Assembly (NCBI RefSeq): GCF_902148855.1
Contig: NC_043966.1
Span: 27,268,147-27,332,146, forward strand
Length of the DNA: 64,000 nucleotides
Direction: 5' to 3'
DNA from: Sphaeramia orbicularis
Taxonomy: Eukaryota; Chordata; Actinopteri; Kurtiformes; Apogonidae
Shown here: positions 1-12,749 of the stretch, in pieces
How the letters are laid out: every line of letters begins with the position of its first letter
How positions within the stretch are numbered: position 1 is the first letter of the stretch
Made by a program: the position numbers and the translations under genes
Notes under the pieces: model-generated
The model's input: only the letters and a program-made list of their open reading frames with translations
Databases searched by the model: none
What the model was told of the DNA's origin: nothing

Positions 1-3000
1 ATTTATGTACGTAAAGCAAGTATAAATGGGCCTTAAGGCTGAACCCAAGAGCAGACAGAGACAGGAAGCACATATTCACATATAGGATCAAAGTGGGGGG
101 GTTTTGGGGGTGGGGGGGGCAAGATCTGGAAACAGGTGGCCATAGCCGGGTCAGACAGTGAAACCAGGCTGGTAAAGTAGACTAGGCTAAAGAAAACACA
201 AGGCTGTTGGCTGGAACACATTGAAGCAGAAACTAGTCTGGCAGAACAGAGATAGCAGAGCTGAGCTTCTGAAGGGTCTTGACTGCTGAAGTGGAAGCAG
301 CTGGGCGGGTCCACACCTGTCTCAGCTCAGATAATCACACAGGGAGAGACTGCAAAGGGAAGAGCTGGAGGGAGGGTGCTCTCCGAGAACCCCCAGGGGC
401 AGATGGGACATATTTTGTCTCTCTCTAGTGGCTTCCTCTGGCTTTGTCAGAAAACAGGAGCATATGGAAATGAATAACTATTACTTCAAACTTTTGCTGT
501 TTTTACCATCAACCTAAATCCATTCTTACAATGTCCATCTGTAAAAATAAATTTGCAACCCTTACACAGATTTTTTTCTTTGTTTTATCTTTTTTTTTTT
601 TTTTGCTTAACCTAATACATCTAAATTCAATTTGAATTTGCTCATAAACCTCCTCTAAACCTCCATCTATCTTGGATTTTTTCCCCTATAAAATAAACAA
701 TAAAAATCTCAAGAGTTTTGACCCGTTGGCCAACATCTGGCCGAAATGGTATTATAATCATTTTGTTGTCTGTCTGTCTGTCCATTCAACGATATAATTG
801 TATTATCTAAAGAATGCACTGAGATATTGGCACCAAATTTATACCGTGGATGCATCTTGGCATGGAGCAGAAACTTATTGAAAATATTTGACCTTGACCT
901 ACTTTTTCAAGGTCAAATGGCCTTGTGCTTTCTGCAGTTATAATATCTCAGTACTTTCAAATATAGTTATGTACATAATAAGTTTTACACAAAGACAGTC
1001 TAATCTAAAATATAGGGTAGTAACTTTCAACAGAATCTTACACTATATTTGGCCAAGGGGTATTAAAAGTGTGCAGCACGTTGTGTTCTTAATATAGTTA
1101 TAAATGTTACAAATGCCCAAAACATTTCATTAGGATGATAGAAATTAAAGTATACAAAGTAATTATAAGTAAAGTTAATAAGCTGTTTTCTTAGTATTGG
1201 CTATTTTCCACAGTTAAAACAGCCATTAAGCTAAGGCTCTGTGCTTAAATTAAATTATGACACCACAGAAATACCACTATCTTCTTTAGATTACTTTACC
1301 CAATTATTATTAGTCACATCTTAAGAAAATAGAATGACACAAATCTTAATAGTGATAACTTGGATTTCTAAAATTAATGAAGTCATTAGTTCAACATTAT
1401 TAAACTACTGAACAGATAGTCCTTGAACTATTCGCACAAAGTCCAAAACATGTCTAACTGGGTTTTTAGTGTGTGCTAGAATTGTATTGTTGTACAGGAA
1501 TTTCACATACTTCAAATGACCAGACCGACAAGAAACTATGCCGAAGATTTTTGCACCTTTTTGTAAAATAAATAAATAAATAAATAAAATTAAATTAAAA
1601 ATATATATATATAAAATTTGTGAAATATGGTGCAGGATTTAGTCACATTAAACCTGTAGGCCCTGTATTCCATCCATGTAAACACATTATTATTCTTTCA
1701 CTTTAGAATATGAATATGGCCTCTCTTTTTGACAGTTCTGTCATGTGCATTGTTCTCACTTTGTGCCACCATCCTCAGGCTGTGGCTGCACTGTTTGTTT
1801 TGCTGCAGTATCTATGCTTTATCTTTGGGGAAGATGTTTTTGGTGGAGACCTTTTAGATGCGCACATCTTTTTTTTTTTATAACTCGTAGCTTACTTAAA
1901 ATCACAAAACACAGCCCACAACCTTTGAGTCAAGAGCACAAATCAAAGAAGAACAGAAACTAGCTGACACAGAGTCAGGCTCGACGGTTGTCTACAATGT
2001 GGAAACGGAAACTAAGGTTACAACTTATCTCCAGTTACAACAAATAAAATTTTATTACTCACCGGTCCAAAAAGGCTTACTCATCATAATCCGTTTCTGT
2101 GTCTTTGTAGTATAGTCAGCCTGATGCATTGTGTTGTGTCACTTTGTGCTCAGCAGATGGCAGTAATGAACATTTTACATTCTGAGCTTTAAGATAAAGC
2201 CCCTCAAAAACACGTAGAATACAATCACCAAAAAATGGATATCACACATATAGTACTAAATGTATTTTTAAACAAATATCTTTTCAATTTAGCTGGCAAC
2301 AAAAATCCCTTTTTTGTGGGGGTGCTTAATAGGAAGTTGGTTCATAAACAGACAATATAATAGGATAAAATATTATAATTAATTAAGTAAATAATATAAA
2401 AGTAATAAGATATAATAATAAATATGTAGTAACTATAATAGTACTGTGTGGTGTATTAGGATTGGTAAAATGCATTGAACTGAATGTCTCTGGGATTAAT
2501 ACAGCAAGTTAACCTTTAACCTTTAATGCAATAATAAGATTAAAAAAAAAAAAAAAAGAAACAGTGCATCTTAATCCAGACACATTTATGATATTACTTC
2601 AGTCTAGCCCTTCCTATATCAATAATGAAACTGTTTATGACTAATTTGAAATATAATAACTAATTTCCCAGAAACACTTCAAAAACAAAACTGAATACAA
2701 AGCCAGACTGTGAAATAATGGAAGTCTCAAAAGTGGGGGGTTTTTCGTTCTAAAATGTGTTCTGGTTTTCAGAACATGTAGAGTTTTGATGAGAAGAAAA
2801 TAGATCATGGCAAAACGGAGAGAAATGAGCTGAAGAAGCCAAGAAGAGTGTGTTTTATGATTTTACTTGTACCATGAACAACTGAAGATACATTGAACCT
2901 CCGAAACCAGGACAGTATACATGAAAATACTAACGATCATCAAAAAGAGTGAAGAAGTGTTTGACTTTAAGCCACACATAGGCACTGCATCAAACAGGAT

Positions 3001-3430
3001 AGGCATATCCAAAATGTCTAAATCTCCAGTAATGTCTCCAGTGCATGACTTCATCTAGGACAAAAGTTGAAAAAACTGGGAAAAAACACTCCTAAGGGCA
3101 CTTCGGTTGCCTTATCAGCTTGAACCTCAAGGAGTAACTTAGAACACAAGACTCCATCTTGCAGTATTTACCATAAGTTTGTTGATCTTTGCTTCTTAAA
3201 TACAGTCTAAACGTCTCACCTGTAACCTGATGATGATTTGACTGAATTAATGTCATATAAAAAGGATCATATAACAAGGCCATGTAGAAAAAATAAATGT
3301 TTAGATCAGTCTTGGAACATGGTTTAGAGTTTAGAGTGCAGGTTTGTGACCCAAATGTTTCCCTGAAGTCTGACTGCTGGTAAACTGGGGAAGTTTGATA
3401 GAAAGGGCTGGGGGGGGGGGGTGTTAAGAC
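1..3430. other. AT-rich intergenic region without a supportable gene
   Basis: I see no exon with family resemblance on either strand. The few open frames are short, low-complexity or AT-rich. The stretch holds a (AAAT)n-like run near 1565-1620, long A/T homopolymers near 590-604 and 2540-2556, and an unclassified repeat-like block around 720-1110. The proline-rich frame on the minus strand near 33-314 depends on a G-run and has no recognisable domain. Confidence 0.6.
720..1110. repeat. Possible unclassified interspersed repeat
   Basis: A short (TGTC)n run near 768-781 is followed by a block describing the layout 'gatattggcaccaaattt' and 'ttgaccttgacctac'. This layout resembles the unclassified repeat near 50140-50590, which has (GTTT)n, then 'cataccagatttgg', then 'ggtcaaagttcaaa'. 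Classification is not possible by eye. Confidence 0.3.
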
Positions 3431-3621
3431 TGGGGTTTCTGCTGACAGTATCTATATAGGAGGAAACTTTTGTAACAGCCGACATCTCCTTAATTCAGAT
3501 GCTGAACAGACACAGACGAGACTTAGGTTTTATTTAGATGCAGAGGAAGTTTGTGTTCACTTGTATCTTCACACGTACATATAACCAGTCTGCTGCTCTG
3601 CTGTACACAGTGTCGTTCAGG
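3430..3621 (+). promoter_or_regulatory. Promoter and 5' leader of the ENDOD1-like gene
   Basis: A TATA-like 'tctatatagg' lies near 3450, about 170 bases before the chosen start codon. The block from about 3430 to 3550 recurs in diverged form at about 6419-6540, upstream of the decayed second copy ('tttctgctgacagtatctat' in both). The duplication therefore included the promoter. The assignment as core promoter is inferred. Confidence 0.45.
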
Positions 3622-5570
3622 ATGTCGGTCCTATTCTCTGGCATTTTGATTGTTTTTTTACACCGGTTTGGTGGCTTGGTCCGTGGAGAGGTTGGCCAGG
3701 ACTTCTCCAAATGCCTCGATTTCTTTTTTGAGAGAACTCCACCAAAGGGTTTTGATGCAGCAGGATATCAGCCAATATGTCAGCGCTACAAAAACCAGTA
3801 CCACTTTGCCAGTCTGTATCATCGCCAGCATCGTGTACCAGTGTATTCTGCGTACATACTCAGACCTGCAGATGGCAAGCGGCCCAGTTCCACTTGGATG
3901 TATGAACCACAGGTTAGCACAAAAACAGTGTTTAATTTAAAGAATAATTATACTCAGTATAAATTTACTTTGGGGTTTTTTGGGTTTCTTTTAAAAATCC
4001 TGTATTTATATATGATTATTCATCAGCAAAGTTCCTTTGTTTCTGGTATATTGTTATGAAAAGCTTCTGTGCAGAGAAAAATGTCTCCTGATGTAGATGC
4101 TAATACTACATTTGTGTGTTCTTATATGATGTAACTGAAGTTTCTGTGTGATGCCTTTGTGGCCAATGTGTTAATGGTGCAAGGAGTTTTTGTCAGAAAG
4201 TACCATGCACTCCTAAAATATATATCAATATTTTCTTTTCTTTTGTCAAGTATCACAGAAAGTAAAAGTTGCATTTCATTCTATTTTAATTTTATGACAC
4301 AAGCTACATGAGCTGTTTAGTCACACCGTCTCACATAGTTTGACGCTGAAAGACCTAAAATTATTTTTGTGACAACTTCTAATTTATCTGTACATTCATC
4401 TTTCCTATGTGATTTATCACCCTGTATTATTAAATCCTGTGCATGTTGCATTTTTCAGTGAAAATCAGGTATTTTCTTATATTTAATTCACTGATCATGT
4501 AGATGTTCATAGAAGTTAATTCAAAGGTAATTTTATCAGGTCAGAGAAAACTGAAGGAGAAGTAATTTTTTCAACTAAATATTTAATTAATTGAACATAA
4601 AAATAAGTGTGTGCAATCACTGTCATTTGTCAAACTACATGGGTTTTTATGGGTGAATCAATGCTGCAGATTATGAAGTTTCCACGTGGACTACAGAGCC
4701 TCTGACTATCCACATAAAACACATCTAATGCTGTGGAAAAGCTGAGAAACTGCATTTTACCTGAATTATTTCAATGTATTGATAGGATTTAGTTCAAAAG
4801 TTATTAAACATTTTAGATCAGTGGATGCTTTTGTTTAGTTTAGGTCTTTGATTGGTTAAACTGACACACTGAAGCTCTAACCCGGACATTATAAGCATCA
4901 AAACAGTTTGTTGTAGCTTCTAAAATGTGACTTTGTCATCTCTCTCTCTCTCTCTCTGTCTATTATTAAGTTGGCATTTTCTCGTGCTGATCCAGAGATG
5001 AAACCATTCAGAAGTACTGTTGACCAGAATGTGATTGAGAGTCAGGCTGTGCTAGAGGACTACAAGAAGTCCAACTACACTAGAGGCCATCTCAATCCCA
5101 GCATGCATCAGGGGACAAAAGAAAACCGTGAGGCCACCTTCACCCTGACAAATATTGTCCCTCAGCGAGCAGGTTCCAACTCAGGTCCATGGAATAAATT
5201 TGAGAATGAGGTTTTAAAAAGATTCAAGAACGTCTGCAGAGGACAGATGTTTGTGGTCACCGGGGCCCTGCCTTATGTATCTGGAACACACTGGATCAAT
5301 AACAGGGTGGTAATCCCTGAGTACATGTGGTCTGCCTACTGCTGTCCATCATACAACGCCAGCCTGTCTGCGTCTGTATTTTTCCCCACATACGCTGCAA
5401 TGGGAAGAAACGACCCTAACAGCGAGGAAGACATTGTACCTATTAATGTCAAGGCAAAGCGCTCAGTTTGGGGCTACGATGTGAGACAGATGTCCGTAGA
5501 GGCACTGGAGGGTATCCTGACTAAAAGGCTGGCCATGCCCATCAGTCTGTTTCATGACCACTGTCAGTAG
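3622..5570 (+). CDS. ENDOD1-like secreted DNA/RNA non-specific endonuclease, two exons
   Basis: Coding exons are 3622-3912 and 4971-5570. The intron begins 'gttagc' and ends 'tattattaag' after a CT-rich tract. The spliced protein is about 296 residues, usual for fish ENDOD1-like proteins. The start was chosen at MSVLFSGILIVFL, which gives a signal-peptide-like hydrophobic N-terminus; a longer in-frame start exists at 3538. Residues 'YTRGHLNPSMH' carry the His of the beta-beta-alpha-metal (DRGH-type) nuclease motif, with Thr replacing the first Asp, as I recall is common in this family. 'TLTNIVPQ' and 'FENEV' supply the Asn and Glu expected to bind the metal in Serratia-type nucleases. Two N-glycosylation sequons (NYT, NAS) fit secretion. 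Enzyme activity and substrate are inferred from the family; orthology to mammalian ENDOD1 is not claimed. Confidence 0.85.
4650..4830 (+). repeat. Interspersed repeat, copy 1 (ENDOD1-like intron)
   Basis: It shares ordered blocks with the copy at about 14320-14530: 'aaactgcattttacct', 'gtattgatagga', and 'gagcctctgactatcca' against 'aagcctctgaacgtcca'. It is non-coding and unclassified. Confidence 0.6.
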
Positions 5571-5692
5571 CAAGTTTACATGTTCACACTTAAATCACAA
5601 ATTACCTTACTGAGGTCTAGAACCGAACCTGAACACCCCCCGCCTTTACTCTCTCTGTATACTAAACATGTTGTCAACACCATGGTTTAACA

Positions 5693-5698
5693 AATAAA
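5693..5698 (+). terminator. Polyadenylation signal of the ENDOD1-like gene
   Basis: An AATAAA hexamer lies about 120 bases after the stop codon. A matching 'aaataaaactgaagg' is kept near 7302 in the decayed tandem copy, suggesting both inherited this end. Confidence 0.55.
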
Positions 5699-6418
5699 AC
5701 TATAATGTGGCTTTAACATTTCTATTGATTTGAAGAAAAATGTATATATTGCTAAGTATAAAAAATAATCTTGAGGTTTGTACAAATATCTTTCAATTAA
5801 AGGATATTTTTATTTAGCCTCTATGATAGAAATACCACCCATATTTTCTGTCAATTAAAAACAATGTCTCATCAAAGTATTTTTGTCTGAAATAAAGTCT
5901 GCCAGTCAAACTCATCTTTGTATCTCATTTTCCTCAAAACATGACATTCACAGCCAACCTGCAGCCTTATTACATAAAGTGTTTCAAAATTGTTATAAAT
6001 ATACACAATGACAATACACTGCTTCAAGTCTGGCTATACAAAGTTAGTATACAGCATATCTGGTATGTTTTTACTTAACATATATGTGTTTTATTCAGAG
6101 ACACTATAGAGAAATAATCCGTAGTCTAGGCTGAGTGGAAAAGAGTTTTATTGTTTTTTTAGAGGAAGGTTTTTTGAAAAACATATGACTAACACACACA
6201 TGCATATTCAACATGGTTAATTCTCCAATAATGGTTGATCTTGTTTGGACAAAATTTGAGAAAACCATGAACAATGCTTACATGCAATACATGCTTAGTC
6301 CAACACTGGTACTCCGTTTAGGCTTTGGGGTGCAGCTTTGCAACATACTTGTCAATAATTGTGTCTCACATTGAACAAACCTGTCTGCTAGTTAACAGAG
6401 GAAGTCATGGCTGCCATC

Positions 6419-7315
6419 CAGGGTTTCTGCTGACAGTATCTATAGAGGAAGAAACCTTTGTGATGGGCCGTGCCTCCTTAAATCCTGTTCTGAATGAACA
6501 CACAAGATACAGGTTTTGTTTGCACGTAAAGTTTTGTCAGTGAGGTTTGATTGTTAGTATCGTTCTTCTGCAGACATACTGTACATTCAACTGCCCGCTG
6601 GTCTACGGTGGTGCTGTTCTGTGACTGGGATTCATCTCTTACCCTGGTTTGGCGTTGTGATCCATGGAGAGGTTGGTGAAGACTTCTCCAAATACTGAAT
6701 GATATATTTTAGAACAAAACTCCACCTACAGGTTTTGAGGGGTGTCAGGCAAAATGTTGTCAGCACTACAAAAACCAGTGCCAGACTATCATCCCAGGCA
6801 TTCTACAGCATACTGTGCAAACATTGTCAAATCTAAAGGAGCCAACAACCAAAGGCCAATCGCCTCGTGTGTAGAACTATACCTTAAAATCCAGTTAAAC
6901 TGAGTGAACTGAGTTCAACTGTGTGTGAAGGTAAGGTGGCAGTTACTGAATATATGTGGTTTGATTATTTCTGTCCTGACCAGGGAATGAAGAATTCCCA
7001 TCATATGCTGCTGTGGGAAGAAATTACCCCAAAAGTGGGAATGATATTGTGGAAAAAATTAATACAGGTTACAAAGTCAAATAGATGTTCCTGTCAGATC
7101 TGCAGAAAACAAAGGCTGGAAAAAAAAAAAAAAAAACTAGAAAAATCAGTGTAAGAAAAGGAGAGACGCTTGAGACTCTAGTTTGAACTTCTTTTCCTAT
7201 CAATTTATCTTTGAAAACAAAGATTTTAAAGATTTAAACAATTAATGCCTATGAAGGTCTACAACGTCAGTGTCATGGTTGTAACATAAATTCCATGATC
7301 TTCAAATAAAACTGA
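6419..7315 (+). pseudogene. Decayed tandem copy of the ENDOD1-like gene
   Basis: Three blocks align in order with the intact gene upstream. About 6419-6540 matches the promoter/leader. About 6660-6790 matches the first exon: both have 'tggagaggttgg', 'acttctccaaat' and 'ctacaaaaaccagt'. About 6935-7110 matches the end of exon 2: 'atatgtggtttgattatttc' against 'acatgtggtctgcctactgc', then a 'tgggaagaaa' block. The big intron and the catalytic 'TRGH' part of exon 2 are missing. Stops interrupt the first-exon part soon after its start, so no long reading frame remains. Head-to-tail order and shared upstream DNA indicate DNA-level tandem duplication rather than retroposition, followed by deletion. 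Confidence 0.8.
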
Positions 7316-7760
7316 AGGAATCTTCTGGTTTCTGGAAATATTTATTTCTTAACAATATGACCAAAACACAAACATACAAAACACCATGTTGTCAATATCA
7401 TCAAAAACAAGGCCATCAGTTTAAGCGTGACTGAATGAATTATAAAAACATACAAATGTACATTTTACTGAGCATCATAAATAAGTTTTGTACATAGAAA
7501 TGAGAAAAGAATTAAAATGGCTGAATGTCTGAGACTGATTCTGATTCTCTTCCTACAGAGAAACCAAAAAGTAGGATAAAATTATCCACACCCGCCTGCT
7601 TCTTTATCTTCAGTAGACCTCTCATCCTGTGTGTAGTAAAGGCAATTCCAAATGCATGAGTCAAAGATGCAGATCCATCACATTCATCTTCTACCACATC
7701 TACCACATTCAAATGAGACCTGCTATTTTCCTTTTTTATCTCATATGTCAAGCAGACGCT

Positions 7761-10700
7761 CTAAAAACACTGGTGGTTTTTCAGTTGCTCCACGTCACTA
7801 AAACTCCTTGAACAGTTGGAGCACTGGAGCGCCGCCTTTTCACTGTTGTGTATCAGCTGGTGTCTCTTTAAATACTCCACACGACTGAACCGTTTTCCAC
7901 AGGCTTCACATCCGTATGGGCGTTCACCTGTGTGGATCCGCTGGTGCCGTTCTAAGTTTCCTAAACGGCTGAAGCTGCGGCCACACTGCGGGCACTGGTG
8001 TGGCCTCTCACCTGTATGCACAAGGTGATGGCGTTCTAGCGAGCGTGAGTGTGTGAAGCGCTTCCCACAGATTTCGCAGCAGTGCGGTCTCTCTGCAGCA
8101 CAGGCACACTCATGGTTCTTAAGTGCCCAGGCATGGCTGAATGTGTTGCCACAGGATGCACAGGGGAAAAGGCTGTGCTCTGCTCCACTGCTTTGTAAAT
8201 GGGCGCCACCTAGCGGACAGGGATGCTCATCCAGCTCAGCTTCTGAAGTGAAACCTCCTCCACACTGAGGACAGAAGTGAAGCAAATCACCACCACCCTC
8301 TTCCTCTCCTCCACTCTCCCCAACACTTCCTGGGGTAGACAGATGGGGAAGGTGCTCTGACTCTCCCTGCTCACTCATGTCTTCTGCAGCTACGACTCCG
8401 CCTGAGTCACCTTCCCTCATCCTCTTCAACCAGCCTGCCCTTATCTCCACTCCCCCGACAACTCCAGTCATGGGATCATCCTTCACCCTAGCTTGTCCTA
8501 TCTGGTCTTCTCTCTGCAATGTGGGCGGCTCAGGCTCGTGCTCCCCATCCTGCTCCATTCCATCTAGACCGATGTATTTGGGGGCCAGGCCTATTTCACT
8601 GCCTTGTGCTGCCACTGAGTCAGGGCTGACGGGACGTGAAGACTTCATAGCAGCCTGCTCTCGACCTCTTTCAGCCCTGAGAGCTGATTCCAAACCTCTC
8701 AGCTCCTCCACAGTCATGCCTCCCTCCGATCGCTCTCCTGAACCCACCTCCCAGTCCTCCTCCTCTTCTTTTTCCCCTGGATGAAGGGTTGGTGGCTGGT
8801 CTGACAGTTCACCTGAGACCGAGGAGAAGACGTGAAGAAAAGATCTGACATGAAGAAACATTTCCACTTTCAAACTACAACTATCCGAACAGTTTGCAAT
8901 CTTCCCCTCCCTCAATCAGTGCTGTCTGCTCCAGGGTCATTACCTTCACTTTGGGCTCTGGAGCAAGAGTGGAGGTTCTGGTTGGGCGGATCCATCTTCA
9001 AAGCCTCCTTGATTAGCTGTAGAGAGGCAGGTTGATAGCCCTCCATTTGAGGGTACTGCAAAGATAAGCACAGAGGGTTATAGGACAAACAACCGAAACT
9101 GAACAGGATATTATTCAACCCCAAATCAGAAGTAAGTAAGGGCATGTGGAAAATGCACATAAACCCAGACAGCATTGACTCCTAAATGTACTTTGGGCTA
9201 TATTTTATTGTGTACAGCATGAAGACAAGATATTTAATCTTGTCGAGGTGAATTTCTATGTAACAACATGTCCATATCTACCAGTCAGGCCTGCATAAAT
9301 CCAAAATAAAGTTGGGACGCTTAAACTTATTTATGACGAAAAACTATAAGCATGATGTGATTTCAACAAGCTGATGATTTGGTGTGAGAGCAACATTCCA
9401 GAAAGGCCTACTTCCCAATGAGCACAGATGGGCTGAAAAATCAAGATTTACCCACAAATTTATGAGGAAATCATTGAAAGATTAAAGGAAGGGATTTGGA
9501 TACTTCGTCCTTTACAGAACATAATTAAGACGTTAAAAGAATCTGCAAGAATTTCTCATTGTAAATGGCAAGGATACAAGCCTGGGCAGAATGCCTGTGA
9601 TTTCCAATCACTCAGATGTCATTGCATCACAAACTGGCATTATACACAGCCCAGCCAAAAAAAAAAAAAAAAAAAAAAGGAAAAACAAATCCCCACCGAT
9701 TTTTAACTAGGAAAAGAGGTAAAGAGGTAAGATTGTTCCATTGGATAATTACTGCAATGATTAATATGTTTCAGGTGCAACAAGTTCTTTAACACTAATT
9801 GATGCAGTGAGTAGGTTCTTCTTCCTTGAACAACCTGGTTCCTGGACCAAGAGACATTATTTTTTACACAGTTTGCCCACCAGAGTCCAGACCTGAACCC
9901 CATTCAGAGTGTTTGGGATGGGCTGGAGAGGACTTTACGCAGCAGTCTGACTCTCCCACCATCAATACCATATTTTAGTGAAAAAATAAATGCAAGCCTG
10001 GATGGAAATAAATGTTAGGACATTTACTGTAAAATGCAAAAGCATTGAATGGCGTAAACCATGTGACAGTGAAAGTGTCTTGTCGTCAAAGCTAAAAATA
10101 GTCTTAACAAAATACTGTGTATATGGCTCTTTTAGGTCAGGTTGTATAAACTGTGCACTAACAAACCAAGCATAATCCATAGTCACATCAAAAAATACCA
10201 GCAAAAAACTTTAATGTGCAATGAGGGAGCCTTGTATTAACAGTGTGGGCAGAGGTGCAGTTGACTTCTCTGGGCTTAAGATGAACCACAGTATATGTTT
10301 CTACTATGTAATGAATTGTTTCTAATTTGGTGCTATTTAAACAGATGTTTTTTTTTTAAATCTGCTTAATGTAGAACACATATAGGCATGGCCCATGTCA
10401 TGAACATTCCACAAATCCAAGGGAGAAGAGAACTATGTCTTTAAACTCGTTAGATTTTCATTTTATTATCCATTAAAAAGACTATCAAATTATTTGACAG
10501 GAAAGCTAATATGTACATGGTTTGAATATGCAAATGCAGAGGGAAAGTGAAGAGTGAATCTGTGCCCTGTCGCTTGGTCATGTGGTGGAATAGCAAACAG
10601 CTTTTCACCATACCAGGAGTATTTCTACCTAAAAGCTTGCTGTACTTGAGATGTGGAGAGTCCAATTCAACAGGCTCCTCTGGAAGCTAAATATCAAATC

Positions 10701-12749
10701 AATAGCCTTCCCTTCATCCACTCTGCAGTGATTTGATGGCTGAAAAACACAAGCAAAACAGTCTTTATCATCTCCCTTTTTGTGTCTATGTTCTTTTTCA
10801 CTCTATATGAAGCTGCTGTGCAGTGCAGAGATGCTGTGCCACTTTCTCCTCCTACTCCTCCTCCTCCTCTGAGAAAGCCTGTCTCCCTCACCTCCTCTTT
10901 GATGTTGGCCGTCTCCTCCCCCTCACCGCTGAGGCTGCCCTCCCCTTCCTCGTCCTCCACCATCCCTCCCTCATCCTCGTCATCCCCGGGGAACTGGATG
11001 AGGTACATCTCCCTGGCCTCCTTCCCCCCTCTTCCTCCTGCTCCTGCTACCATCCCCACAGCTCCTCCAGTTCCTCCGCCTCCGCCTCCCCCACCAACGC
11101 CGCCGCCACCGCCTCCTCCTCCTTCCTCCCACACACCTCCAGGCCAACCTTTGGCTGCTGCCGGGCCCCTCTTTGACTTGCCTCCTGTGGAGAAGAGAGG
11201 AAAAGAAGGGTGGGAGGGAGGTGAGAAAAGGAGAACAAGTAAAGGGGGGGGGGAGTGGAGTGGGATGACACAGGGAGACAAGAAGGAGAGAGAATGAAAT
11301 ATGAGGGAGAGACAGATAATAAGGAGGAGATGAGTAGAGTGCCAGGAAAGGGGAGCAAGGAGGAGGAGTTGTAGGAGGGGATTGGAGAGAGAGAGAGAGA
11401 GGGAGACAGGAGGAGAGAGGAGGTTGGGGGAAGGGAGAGAGGAACAGAAGTGGGAGGAATAGTAAGCATGATGAACGAGTGAGGAGAGAGGGGGCGTAGA
11501 AGGACACACAAGAGAGTGGGAGAGAGGGAAGGAGAGAAAACACGTGACAGGAGGAAAAAAGCAAGAGATGGAGAGAGAGGAGAGGGAGAAGTGGAGTTGG
11601 CGGGAGGCGCAGGGGAGGGAGAAGAAGATGAGAGGGAGGACATATTAAAGGAGAAAGTAGAGGATGAAGTGGTGAAAAGAGGAGAGACAGCGAGCACAAA
11701 AGTGGAAGTAAAGAGGGAGTGTGTAATTATGGAGGGAGGCGGTGGTGGTGGTGGTGGAGAGGAGTGCAGTGGAGGAGGTGGGGGGAGGATGGAGGGGGAG
11801 TGTGTGTGTGTATGTGTGTGTATGTGTGTGCAACGTGATGAAGGAGAGCAGAGCAGGAGAGCAGCGTTGGAGGAGGTGGGGGCAGGGAGAACGGAAGGAG
11901 GAGAGGGTGTGAAGGAGAGAAGGAGCGGGAAGGGGAGGAGGTAGAGTTAGAGTGAGACAGAGAGAAGAGAAGGAGGTGGGGGCAGGGAGAGGAGCAAGGC
12001 AGGAAGGGAGGGAGGGAAGGAGGAAGGGAGGGAGAGACAGAGTGTGCACAAGCACAGAGGAGTGGGAGGGACAGAATGCAGCGGAGAGAAAGAGGAGAGG
12101 GGGAGGTGAAGGACAGAGGGAGCGAACATGAAGAGGAGGCGGAGGAGGAAGGGAGGAGGGAGGAAGGAGGAGGGAGTTGGGAGGAGGGAGGAAGGAGGGG
12201 GGGGGAGGGAGATCAGCTCTTGCCAGATGGTTTCCAACAAAACAAGTGCGTCTTCACATAAGCCTTGACTGCATAGCAATAACCCTGTTTCTGATGTTTG
12301 AACAAAACATTACACTAAAATGTATAAGATTTTAACGAGGTACCACTAAATTGTAATTACAACTTTATACCAGAGACAAACTAAAGGTGATATAAGTCGT
12401 CCTAATTACGGAGGGAAAGTCACCCTCAAGACACACATAGATACTTACGGGCTTGTTCAACTTTGCGTTTCTGCCGCCCTCCGGCTCCTTCCTCCCCCGC
12501 CAGCCCGGCGTTGCGGCGGTTTGCAGCCCAGCCCAGCCCGTACTTGCGTTCGGTTCTCAGCTTGTTCTCGGTAAGCCTCAGCCGCAGTTTGAGAGCCTCG
12601 TTCTCCTTCCTGTTGAGGGACAGCTCAACCAGATAGTCGTTCACCGTCTCCTGGAAGAGTTTGGTGATCTCACAGACAGAGGCTCGGATCAGACTGTCCA
12701 TGACAGCCGTCAGATGGGTCTCAAACGCGGTGACTGATTCTTCCATCAT
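7761..12749 (-). CDS. C2H2 zinc-finger protein, five coding-phase-consistent exons (four coding introns' worth of joins read by eye)
   Basis: Coding exons, in transcription order: 12749-12449, 11184-10892, 9055-8945 and 8812-7761, all with GT-AG borders and matching phases (1, 0, 1). A non-coding first exon ends near 13231 and splices to about 12772. The protein is about 585 residues. The N-terminus ('[20 protein letters not shown]') and following coiled-coil-like segment form a module I recognise from many teleost zinc-finger proteins. Exon 3 encodes a long poly-Gly stretch and an acidic segment. The last 174 residues hold two degenerate Cys-rich fingers (no proper His pair), three canonical C2H2 fingers joined by TGERPH/TGERPY linkers, and a final degenerate finger ending 'HQC'. 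This predicts a nuclear DNA-binding regulator; targets are unknown. It lies head-to-head with mif. An AATAAA on this strand lies near 7340. Confidence 0.85.
9283..9655 (+). mobile_element. Tc1/mariner-like DNA transposon fragment
   Basis: It starts with a form of the fish element whose end reads 'aaaataaagttgggacg'. It continues through a diverged transposase N-terminal region: a block near 9530-9640 corresponds to the helix-turn-helix part followed by the 'GRKPTLNARDLRSLRRHC' type sequence of this family. It is truncated and has no open frame. It lies in the last intron but one of the minus-strand zinc-finger gene. Confidence 0.6.
9690..9970 (+). mobile_element. Tc1-like transposase C-terminal remnant
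   Basis: Near 9888-9965 one frame reads '[15 protein letters not shown]', the hallmark C-terminal segment of Tc1-family transposases (PDLNPIEHVWDGLER). The upstream part is diverged. A run of about 22 A at 9657-9678 separates it from the previous fragment, so the two could be one rearranged insertion or two independent ones. Confidence 0.7.
11190..12230 (+). repeat. About 1 kb polypurine/polypyrimidine tract
   Basis: The + strand is almost all A and G (GGAGGA, GAGAGA, AGGAAGG units) except for a short (GT)n at about 11799-11830. The open frames seen here on both strands are by-products of the base bias. The tract fills the intron between the first two coding exons of the minus-strand zinc-finger gene and ends at the exon that encodes poly-Gly. 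Confidence 0.9.

Noticed and set aside
33-314. 93-codon minus-strand frame
   Set aside because: No recognisable domain, proline run from a G-tract, no splice context; most likely chance.
4971-5570. Loss of the nuclease active site because DRGH reads TRGH
   Set aside because: The His, Asn and Glu are kept, and I recall TRGH as normal in fish ENDOD1-like proteins, so it is not evidence of a dead enzyme.
10980-12055. Several long Ser/Pro/Leu-rich or Glu/Gly-rich frames on both strands
   Set aside because: By-products of the purine tract. Only the minus-strand exon 11184-10892 has splice sites and phase that fit a gene.
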